From the NCBI RefSeq assembly GCF_009915765.1, contig NZ_JAABLQ010000002.1:248001-312000 (forward strand): a stretch of DNA of 64,000 nucleotides. Direction: 5' to 3'. The translations under genes were made by a program, and so were the position numbers. Positions 57,392 through 64,000 of the stretch are shown one piece after another. Origin of the DNA: Pannonibacter sp. XCT-53 (GTDB taxonomy: Bacteria; Pseudomonadota; Alphaproteobacteria; Rhizobiales; Stappiaceae). The stretch's first letter is position 1; the number at the start of each line of letters is the position of its first letter. The notes below the pieces were generated by a model. It was not told the origin of the DNA, ran no database searches, and worked only from the letters and a program-made list of their open reading frames with translations.

Positions 57392-57799
57392 ATGAAGTCC
57401 CGAGAAAGCCTCATCCGTCTGAAGCGCTTCCAGGTTGACGAGAAGCGCCGTCAGGTGACCCAGATCGAATCCATGATCGCCGACTTTCACAGGATGGCCG
57501 ACGAGCTCGACGACCAGATCCGGACCGAGCAGGAGCGGGTCGGCATCACGGACGTGTCCCATTTCGCCTATCCGACCTTCGCGAAGGCCGCTGCCACGCG
57601 GCGCGACAACCTGCGCAACTCCGCGCTGGAGCTGAACGACCAGCTGGAGAAGGCGCGCGACGAGCTGTCGGAAGCGATCGAGGAGCTGAAGAAGTTCGAG
57701 CAGCTCGAGGAGCGCGACCAGCAGCGGGAACGTGATGCGCAGGACATGGCCGAACAGGTCATGATGGACGAGGTCGCCAGCCGCATCCGCGCCCGGTAG
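57392..57799 (+). CDS. fliJ: Flagellar export protein FliJ
   Basis: 135 aa, almost wholly coiled coil: MKSRESLIRLKRFQVDEKRRQVTQIESMIADFHRMADELDDQ, with the second helix LELNDQLEKARDELSEAIEELKKFEQLEERDQQ. FliJ is the stalk of the FliI hexamer and the export-substrate chaperone escort. GGGGAG lies nine bases before the ATG. A GANTC site sits in its ribosome site region (57387). It ends at a strong terminator, so fliI-fliJ is a two-gene unit. Confidence 0.9.
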   Translation: MKSRESLIRLKRFQVDEKRRQVTQIESMIADFHRMADELDDQIRTEQERVGITDVSHFAYPTFAKAAATRRDNLRNSALELNDQLEKARDELSEAIEELKKFEQLEERDQQRERDAQDMAEQVMMDEVASRIRAR

Positions 57800-57841
57800 A
57801 CGGCGGTCCCTTTCCTCTGAATGCTGATCCCCTGAATGCCG

Positions 57842-57870
57842 AAGGCCCGCCTGCAGCGGGCCTTTTCTTT
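57842..57870 (+). terminator. Rho-independent terminator of fliJ
   Basis: AAGGCCCGC (57842-57850) pairs with GCGGGCCTT (57856-57864), then TTCTTTT. Confidence 0.92.
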
Positions 57871-57978
57871 TGCGCTGGCATCGTCAGGGCTGGATCCGGC
57901 ACGGAGGCGTTGCCGGTAGGTCCCAGGCCGGAGGGTCCACGCCGGGCGGTTCATGCAGCGCCGTCCTGAGCGCGCCCT

Positions 57979-59082
57979 TCAGGCCGGGCGTGCCGTGCGG
58001 TGTCCCGTGCTGCGTCGCGCGGCAAAGCCGCTTGCCCGACGCTTGTCGTCCAGCGGCGAGGAGCCGTCCGGCCGGTAGCGACGGATCACCGCCTCGGCCT
58101 GGGCTTCCGGGATGCGCAGATAGCGGCACCTGGCGCGGGCAAGATGCTCGAAGGTCAGCTGGGACAGGTTTGCCCGGCGGGCGGCGGCGATGACGTGCTC
58201 CACGTCCCCGGACAGGACCGCCTCCCTGAGCTTCTGCCGGTTGTCGCGGCTGCCATGGCTCATCAGTTCCGCGGCGATGCCCAGCCGGTCGTCCTCAAGC
58301 AGCAGGATCAGCAGGTCGTCGAGGGTCGCGAACTCGGTTTCCACGATCCGCCACAGCTTCGGCACGTCGAAGGTGTCGAGGCGGATGCCAAGCGCCCGTC
58401 GCAGGGCCCGGCGTCGTGCAATGCCGTCCAGCTCCTCCGCCGAGATTGTCCCCTGTGCCACCGCTTGCAATCGCTCGCGGGTCGCGGGGCTGACATGGGG
58501 GATCAGGAAGGTGCAGATCGCCGGCGTCAGGTCCTTGCGGGTGCTGAGGTCCTCCTTCAGCACGGCATCCTTCAGCGCCCGTTCTGCGAGGCTGCGCAGG
58601 GCCCAGTCGGACAGGTGGACATGGCGGTTGCAGGCGACCTTGCGATGGACCCTCGAGCTGCCGCGGCGGACAAGCGCATCGGCGGCGCGGCTGGGGAGAT
58701 CCTGCCGCCCGGCGAGGGCTGCGAGATGCTCGTCGTCGAGACGGCGGGCAAGCTCGATGATGTCCTGCGCGCCGAGCGCCTTCGAGCGTTCCAGGATCGG
58801 CCGGGCAACCGCGAACACATCGGCGGCCAGGCGCAGCGCGAGCGGGGAGGGCGTCTCGGCACAGCCGGCCAGCGCGCGCGACAGGGCAGCGCGCGAGCGG
58901 TCATCGGTCTGGTCGACCAGTTGCAGCAGGATGTCGCTGAACAGGGCCAGCTCGCCGGGCGTGTGCGTGCCGACGCCGCGCAGGAAGACCTCGGCCGTCT
59001 TCTGCATCAGCGCGCTGCGCGCCTCGGGGGTCGTCTCCTGCGCCAGGGCAAGAAGGGAGTAGAGCATGGGCCCGTCCGTCAT
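57979..59082 (-). CDS. DUF2336 domain-containing protein
   Basis: 367 aa from the ATG at 59082 (MTDGPMLYSLLAL). It is all-helical and soluble, with many short Leu/Ala helices and repeated patterns such as RSALMQKTAEVFLRG, ALSRALAGCAETPSPL and HLSDWALRSLAERALKDAVLKE. It matches DUF2336, found in alphaproteobacteria often near flagellar or cell-cycle genes; function unknown. Alternative starts at 59106 and 59067 exist and no ribosome site decides. It is convergent with fliIJ and divergent from the MscS-type gene; its 5' end comes close to that gene's leader. Confidence 0.8.
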   Translation of the reverse strand: MTDGPMLYSLLALAQETTPEARSALMQKTAEVFLRGVGTHTPGELALFSDILLQLVDQTDDRSRAALSRALAGCAETPSPLALRLAADVFAVARPILERSKALGAQDIIELARRLDDEHLAALAGRQDLPSRAADALVRRGSSRVHRKVACNRHVHLSDWALRSLAERALKDAVLKEDLSTRKDLTPAICTFLIPHVSPATRERLQAVAQGTISAEELDGIARRRALRRALGIRLDTFDVPKLWRIVETEFATLDDLLILLLEDDRLGIAAELMSHGSRDNRQKLREAVLSGDVEHVIAAARRANLSQLTFEHLARARCRYLRIPEAQAEAVIRRYRPDGSSPLDDKRRASGFAARRSTGHRTARPA

Positions 59083-59197
59083 TCCGTTGGAGGATAGGCC
59101 GATCATGGTTAGGGTTTGGTTACGCCCTCTCCGGCAGCCTTGTGTTTTCCTGCAGCGGTGCCGTGCAACGGCGGCCGATGTTTGCTATCTGGGGCCC

Positions 59198-61714
59198 ATG
59201 ACCGACCACCTGCCTTTCCCCGTCCGCACTCCGTTGCGGAGCCGTCTCCTGCCGCTTCTCCTTACCGTGCTGCTGGCCGTTGCCTGCCTCGGCGCCGTCC
59301 CGCCGGGCTCTTCCCCCGCGTGGGGGCAGGGCGCAGCCGCCCCCGCCCAGCCGGCGCCCGCCGGGCAGGAGCAGGCAGGCGCGGCCGCCGCCGCTCCGCC
59401 GTCTGCCTCCTCGCCTGCCTCTGCCTCGCCGCCCGCCGCAAGCGGCACCGACGCCGCTGGGTCGCTGCCGTCAGGCCAGACAGGAGGCCAGACAGGAGGT
59501 CAGACCTCGCCTCAGCCGGGATCCGACGTCCTGGCTGCGCGGGATGCCCTCGTCGGCCTGCTGCAGGATCCTGCGGGACGGGCTGCGCTCATCGGCCTGC
59601 TCGAGGGACTGGGCAAGGTCGCCGCGCCCGGCCAGGGCACGGCCACGCCCGCCGCCGAGGGCTCCGGCACGGCCGCGGCTCCGGCAACCGAGCGGGGCCC
59701 CAATGCCTTCTCGGCCGCGGAACAGGCGTTCTCCGGCCGGGTGAACGAGCTGTCGCGCAAGGCTGTCTCGGACATCGGCTCGATGTTCAACCGCATCGCC
59801 GTGTCGCTGAAGGGCCTGCAGCTCCTGTTCACCGGACAGATCAGCGTCAAGTGGGACCGGGTGGCGGAAGCATCCGTCCAGCTTCCCCTGATCCTCGGCT
59901 GTGCCATCGGCCTGTTCTGGACGCTCCGGCTGACCGGCCGTCGTGTCTCGGCCGGACTGGTGGAGCGCTTCAGCCAGCGCGGCTGGGCCTGGCGGATCGG
60001 CACGCTGGTCGGGCTGGTCGCCGCCGATCTCGTGGCCATGGCCGTCAGCGGCCTGTCCGCCCTCGTGATTGCCAGCCTCCTCTATCCGGCGCCGGCCGAT
60101 GCCGAGCTGTCGCCGGTCCAGACCGTGATCATCGAAGGCTTCTTTGCTGCGGCCCTGGCGCAGATCACGCTGCGCGGGCTGTTCGTGCCCGCCTATGACC
60201 GGCTGCGGCTGATGCCGTTCTCGACGGCAGTCTCCCGCTACTGGTCGTGGCGTCTCGGGCTCCTGCTCGGCTTCCTCTGCTATGGCGTCGTGATGGCAGC
60301 GCCGCTGGCCACGATGATGACCTCGCTGGCGATCGGCAACGCCCTGCGCGTGCTCGTCGTGCTCGTCGCCGCAGCGCTTGCCATCGGCCTGGTCATCGCC
60401 AACGCGACCCGTGTCCGGCTCTCGATCCAGTCCTATGCCACCACGCTGGACGGGGAGGTGGGCAAGCTCGCCATCCATCTTCTGGGCCGGATCTGGTCGG
60501 TGCTGGCGATCCTCTACACGCTCGTCGTGCTCGGCATCTGGATCATGCGTCCGCTCGACGCGATCGAGGTGGTGATCAACTCGACCCTGCTGTCGGTGCT
60601 TGCCATCACCGTCGGCGCGATGAGTTCGGTTGCCCTCACCCGGGCGATTGCCGGCGGCATCCGGGTGCCTGACCATCTGCGCGAGACCCTGCCGGCGCTC
60701 GAGGGGCGTCTCAATGCCTTCGTGCCGCATGCGCTCAAGGTGGTGCGCCTGTTCCTGCTGCTGCTGACCCTGGCGACGCTGCTGCAGATCTGGTTCCCGG
60801 TTGATCTCGCGGACTGGATGCAGAACGGGCTGGGGGCGCAGGTCCTGCGCCAGTTTGTCTCCACGGCCTTCGTCCTGGTGCTCTGCTTTGCCGTCTGGCT
60901 TGGCGTGATGTCGTGGATCGACCTGCGCCTGCGCTCACGGGACGACTACCTGATCTCGTCGCGCGAACGCACGCTGTTCCAGCTGTTCCGCAATGCCTTC
61001 ACCGTGGTCATGATCGTGATGACCGCGCTGCTGACGCTGTCGCAGCTCGGCCTCGACATCGCCCCGCTCATCGCCGGTGCGGGTGTCATCGGTCTGGCGG
61101 TGTCCTTCGGCTCGCAGACGCTGGTCAAGGACATCATCACCGGTGCCTTCATCCAGATCGAGAACGCGATCAACGAAGGCGACGTGATCACGGTCGCGGG
61201 GATCAACGGCACTGTCGAGCGGCTGACGGTGCGCTCGGTGCGTCTGCGGGATATCAACGGCACCACCCACATCATCCCGTTCTCCAGCGTCGACATGGTC
61301 TCCAACTTCATGCGCGACTACTCGTTCCACGTCGCCGTGATCGGCGTGTCCTACTCGACCGACATCGAACTGGCGAAGGAGGCCATGAAGGAGGCCTTCG
61401 ACCGGCTGAAGGCATCGCCTGCCGGCGGCAGCATCATCGGCGATCTGGAGATGCATGGCGTGATCGCCTTCGCCGAGTCGTCGGTGAACCTGCGCGCCCG
61501 GATCAAGACCTTCCCCGGTGCGCAATGGACCACCGGACGGGCCTATAACGAACATCTCAAGCGCGTCTTCGACGAGCGCGGCATCGAGATCCCGTTCCCG
61601 CAAGTCGCCTATCATGTCATCGCGGACCAGCCGGCCGGCACTGCGAAAGAGCCCTCGACGCCTGCCGTCCGCGACGGTGCGCCGGCCCCCGACGCGCCTA
61701 AGGAGAAGTCCTGA
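59198..61714 (+). CDS. MscS-family mechanosensitive channel with large periplasmic N-terminus
   Basis: 838 aa. A signal peptide (SRLLPLLLTVLLAVACLGAVPPG) is followed by an Ala/Pro/Gln-rich low-complexity stretch with GQTGGQTGGQT (about residues 93-103), then about ten membrane spans. The MscS core holds GLDIAPLIAGAGVIGLAVSFGSQTLVKDIITGAFIQIENAINEGD (landmark only) in the pore helix and the C-terminal vestibule. It would release solutes on hypo-osmotic shock; larger MscK-like members may also be regulated. The ATG at 59198 is preferred to upstream in-frame starts, which lack similarity. Confidence 0.9.
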   Translation: MTDHLPFPVRTPLRSRLLPLLLTVLLAVACLGAVPPGSSPAWGQGAAAPAQPAPAGQEQAGAAAAAPPSASSPASASPPAASGTDAAGSLPSGQTGGQTGGQTSPQPGSDVLAARDALVGLLQDPAGRAALIGLLEGLGKVAAPGQGTATPAAEGSGTAAAPATERGPNAFSAAEQAFSGRVNELSRKAVSDIGSMFNRIAVSLKGLQLLFTGQISVKWDRVAEASVQLPLILGCAIGLFWTLRLTGRRVSAGLVERFSQRGWAWRIGTLVGLVAADLVAMAVSGLSALVIASLLYPAPADAELSPVQTVIIEGFFAAALAQITLRGLFVPAYDRLRLMPFSTAVSRYWSWRLGLLLGFLCYGVVMAAPLATMMTSLAIGNALRVLVVLVAAALAIGLVIANATRVRLSIQSYATTLDGEVGKLAIHLLGRIWSVLAILYTLVVLGIWIMRPLDAIEVVINSTLLSVLAITVGAMSSVALTRAIAGGIRVPDHLRETLPALEGRLNAFVPHALKVVRLFLLLLTLATLLQIWFPVDLADWMQNGLGAQVLRQFVSTAFVLVLCFAVWLGVMSWIDLRLRSRDDYLISSRERTLFQLFRNAFTVVMIVMTALLTLSQLGLDIAPLIAGAGVIGLAVSFGSQTLVKDIITGAFIQIENAINEGDVITVAGINGTVERLTVRSVRLRDINGTTHIIPFSSVDMVSNFMRDYSFHVAVIGVSYSTDIELAKEAMKEAFDRLKASPAGGSIIGDLEMHGVIAFAESSVNLRARIKTFPGAQWTTGRAYNEHLKRVFDERGIEIPFPQVAYHVIADQPAGTAKEPSTPAVRDGAPAPDAPKEKS

Positions 61715-61732
61715 CAGGGGCGCAATCCGGTC

Positions 61733-61768
61733 GGGGCGGAAGAAATGAAATATTTCGACCGCCCCGTC
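61733..61768 (+). terminator. Probable terminator of the MscS-type gene
   Basis: GGGGCGG (61735-61741) pairs with CCGCCCC, with an inner GAAAT/ATTTC pairing, followed by GTCATTTCTGAATTTTTC. Confidence 0.7.
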
Positions 61769-62178
61769 ATTTCTGAATTTTTCTAGCAAAACATACGTGT
61801 TTCTACGTGCTTGTCCGCATGCGCAGAGGTTGCCGTGCGATGCGGTATGCACCTTCTGGGCGAGGGCTTGCCGGTCTGACCGGTCAGAGCGTCTAACACC
61901 TTGAAAACAGGCGATATTGTGGCAATTTTTGAGCATTGGTGCGATGCAGCATTTCATTGATGCCGCTGTGTAATTCTGCCCGAGACTTGCGTCGGACTGC
62001 TATAGGTCAGCGAAATTGACCAAGTTAAAAAATTTCGTTTTCTGCCAAAAGATCGAAATCTTTTGTCGGTTGATTTCGGCGCAAAAACGGGCCTTATTTC
62101 GCGGCAGGCGGGTCATAAACTTCCGCACGATCTCAAAGCTGCGAGATCCGCTTTTCTCATCAAGGGGAGAACAGTTTG
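61769..62178. promoter_or_regulatory. AT-rich leader of the dppA-like gene
   Basis: This ~410-bp gap has no gene. AAACA-N4-TGTTT is a perfect inverted repeat at about 61789-61802 and could bind a regulator. The part 61960-62120 is unusually AT-rich for this genome. It holds AAAAGAT/ATCTTTT hairpin material and TATAGG near 62000 as a possible -10. I could not set a firm promoter. Confidence 0.45.
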
Positions 62179-63783
62179 ATGATTATCCGTACCACCCTGA
62201 AGGCAGCGCTGCTCGGGGCGAGCCTGATCGCGATCGCCGCGACCGGTGCCCAGGCCAAGACGCTCGTCTACTGCTCGGAAGGTTCTCCGGAGGGCTTCGA
62301 CCCGGCCCTCTACACCTCCGGCACCACGTTCGACGCCTCCTCGAAGGCCATCTACAACCGCCTCGTCGAGTTCAAGCCGGGCACCACGGAAGTTGTTCCG
62401 GGTCTGGCCGAGTCCTGGTCCGTCTCCGCTGACGGCCTGGAGTACACCTTCAATCTCCGCAAGGGCGTGAAGTTCCACAAGACCGACTACTTCACCCCGA
62501 CGCGTGACTTCAACGCCGATGACGTGATCTTCTCCTTCGAGCGCCAGGGCAAGAAGGACAATCCGTGGAACACCTACACTGAAGGCGCGACCTGGGAATA
62601 CTTCGACGGCATGTCCATGCCGAGCCTGATCAAGGAAATGGTCAGGGTCGATGACCACACGGTCAAGTTCGTCCTGAACCGTCCGGAAGCGCCGATGCTG
62701 GCGAACCTGGCCATGGACTTCGCCTCGATCCTGTCGGCCGAATACGCCGCCCAGCTCGACAAGGCCGGCACCAAGGCCAACCTGAACCAGCAGCCGATCG
62801 GCACCGGTCCGTTCTCCTTCGTCGGCTACCAGAAGGACGCCGTGATCCGCTATGCCGCCAACCAGGACTACTGGGCCGGCAAGCAGAAGATCGACAACCT
62901 CGTCTTCGCGATCACCCCGGATGCCGCCGTGCGCCTGCAGAAGCTGAAGGCCGGCGAATGCCACGTGATGCCCTATCCGGCTCCGGCTGACATTGCCGCC
63001 ATCAAGACCGACAGCACCCTGCAGCTGATGGAACAGCAGGGCCTCAACGTCGGCTACCTCGCCTACAACACCACGCAGGCGCCCTTCGACAACCCGAAGG
63101 TCCGCAAGGCGCTGAACATGGCGATCAACAAGGACGCCATCCTCTACGCCGTGTTCCAGGGCTCCGGCCAGGCCGCGACCAACCCGATCCCGCCGACCAT
63201 GTGGTCCTACAACACCCAGATCAAGGATGATCCCTATGATCCGGTGGCGGCCAAGAAGCTGCTCGACGAGGCCGGCGTGAAGGACCTGAGCATGAAGGTC
63301 TGGGCGATGCCGGTGCAGCGTCCCTACAACCCGAATGCCCGCCGCATGGCCGAGCTGATCCAGGCCGACTTCGAGAAGGTCGGCGTGAAGGTCGAGATCG
63401 TCTCCTACGAGTGGGGTGAGTACCTCAAGCGCTCCAGCGCCAAGGACCGCGACGGTGCGGTGCTCCTCGGCTGGACCGGCGACAACGGCGACCCGGACAA
63501 CTTCCTCGCCGTGCTGCTCGGCTGCGATGCTGTCGGCGGTGCCAACCGCGCCCAGTGGTGCAACCAGGACTTCGAGGCTCTCGTCCAGAAGGCCAAGGTC
63601 GTCACCGACAAGGCCGAGCGCACCAAGCTCTACGAGCAGGCGCAGGTCGTGTTCAAGGACCAGGCTCCGTGGGCAACCATCGCTCACTCCGTCGTGTTCA
63701 TGCCGATGTCCAAGAAGGTCACGGGCTACGTCATGAACCCGCTCGGCGGCCATTCCTTTGAAGGCGTCGACATCGCCGAGTAA
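62179..63783 (+). CDS. Peptide ABC transporter binding protein (DppA-like)
   Basis: 534 aa. A signal peptide (LKAALLGASLIAIAATGAQA) is cut before KTLVYCSEGSPEGFDP. The SBP_bac_5 pattern follows: YNRLVEFKPGTTEVVPGLAESW, RKGVKFH and the TGPFSFVGY block, ending near LGGHSFEGVDIAE. It delivers dipeptides, heme or other small peptides to a DppBCDF-type importer. The ATG at 62179 is chosen over a TTG three bases earlier; AAGGGGAG is eight or nine bases upstream. dppB follows after a strong hairpin, so attenuated readthrough is likely. Confidence 0.93.
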   Translation: MIIRTTLKAALLGASLIAIAATGAQAKTLVYCSEGSPEGFDPALYTSGTTFDASSKAIYNRLVEFKPGTTEVVPGLAESWSVSADGLEYTFNLRKGVKFHKTDYFTPTRDFNADDVIFSFERQGKKDNPWNTYTEGATWEYFDGMSMPSLIKEMVRVDDHTVKFVLNRPEAPMLANLAMDFASILSAEYAAQLDKAGTKANLNQQPIGTGPFSFVGYQKDAVIRYAANQDYWAGKQKIDNLVFAITPDAAVRLQKLKAGECHVMPYPAPADIAAIKTDSTLQLMEQQGLNVGYLAYNTTQAPFDNPKVRKALNMAINKDAILYAVFQGSGQAATNPIPPTMWSYNTQIKDDPYDPVAAKKLLDEAGVKDLSMKVWAMPVQRPYNPNARRMAELIQADFEKVGVKVEIVSYEWGEYLKRSSAKDRDGAVLLGWTGDNGDPDNFLAVLLGCDAVGGANRAQWCNQDFEALVQKAKVVTDKAERTKLYEQAQVVFKDQAPWATIAHSVVFMPMSKKVTGYVMNPLGGHSFEGVDIAE

Positions 63784-63794
63784 TCCTTCACAGC

Positions 63795-63830
63795 GGCACC
63801 GGCGGACACTCCGCCGGTGCCTTCGCTTTT
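63795..63830 (+). terminator. Terminator or attenuator between dppA and dppB
   Basis: GGCACCGGCGG (63795-63805) pairs with CCGCCGGTGCC (63811-63821), followed by TTCGCTTTT. Such hairpins usually lower expression of permease genes relative to the binding protein. Confidence 0.85.
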
Positions 63831-63894
63831 GGCGAACCGGCCGCAGCGGGAGTTTTCCCCCTGCGAGCCGGTTCTCTCAAATCCGGACCCCGCC

Positions 63895-64000
63895 ATGTTT
63901 CGCTTTCTTCTCGGTCGCCTAGGCCTGCTGATCCCGACCTTCCTCGGGGTGACCCTGGTCGCGTTCAGTTTCATCCGGCTTCTGCCCGGGGATCCGCTCG
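63895..64000 (+). CDS. Peptide ABC transporter permease DppB, N-terminus (cut by window edge)
   Basis: Only 35 codons are present: MFRFLLGRLGLLIPTFLGV, then TLVAFSFIRLLPGDPL. This is the canonical start of DppB/OppB permeases (first membrane span and the LLPGDP motif). It forms the channel with DppC, beyond the window. There is no strong ribosome site, which fits coupling to readthrough from dppA. The rest of the operon (dppC, D, F) should follow to the right. Confidence 0.9.
   Translation, partial: MFRFLLGRLGLLIPTFLGVTLVAFSFIRLLPGDPL

Overview
This is a 64 kb piece of a GC-rich alphaproteobacterial chromosome made almost entirely of core genes. The order Hyphomicrobiales (Rhizobiales) is suggested by several things seen together: CtrA and its phosphotransferase ChpT, clusters of GANTC (CcrM-type) sites, a DUF1134/EipA-type envelope protein, DUF4164, DUF6476 and DUF2336 proteins, the tkt-gap-pgk-fba-thiE order, an alphaproteobacterial serC leader RNA, and ctrA divergent from fliI. 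The family (perhaps near Stappiaceae) is a guess. I see no prophage, transposase, CRISPR array, secretion or toxin island, or rRNA. I also found no convincing wholly new multigene system. The interesting material lies in intergenic DNA and control regions.

Layout: 1-6681 (minus) holds thiE (cut by the window edge), fba, pgk, gap and tkt, i.e. lower glycolysis and pentose-phosphate enzymes. 7373-13624 (plus) holds a DUF4164 protein, zapA, 6S RNA, 5-formyl-THF cyclo-ligase, a YmdB-type phosphodiesterase, a YebC-family protein and ruvCAB. A chemoreceptor gene follows at 13807. 16024-22136 is the complete Tol-Pal system (ybgC, tolQRAB, pal, cpoB), followed by tilS, ftsH and glmM. 27582-31552 has an outer-membrane barrel gene behind two CtrA-type boxes, then serC-serA behind a structured leader. 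31726-38448 has an EamA exporter, purA, an unknown membrane-anchored protein, and a TPP riboswitch ahead of thiX-thiY-like transporter genes. 38675-43509 has a CHASE2 adenylate cyclase, rpoH, rluD and a divergent DUF6476 gene, followed by tRNA-Glu. 44034-47808 has a coiled-coil membrane protein, eipA, a YHS-like protein and chpT.

47945-53677 is a compact chemotaxis operon, cheA-cheW-cheY-cheB-cheR. Its CheA carries two CheW-like domains and a receiver. It is followed by a Tat-exported metallo-beta-lactamase-fold protein. ctrA (minus) and fliI-fliJ (plus) then diverge from a control region rich in GANTC sites. The window ends with a DUF2336 protein, a large MscS-type channel and the start of a peptide ABC transporter (dppA, partial dppB).

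Functional links: ChpT and CtrA belong to the CckA-ChpT-CtrA cell-cycle relay. CtrA-type motifs occur ahead of ctrA, the outer-membrane barrel gene and possibly pal. The che operon, the receptor and fliIJ belong to motility, which this relay commonly controls. The most unusual DNA is a family of composite palindromic intergenic repeats (four long copies and one short) scattered through the first 37 kb.
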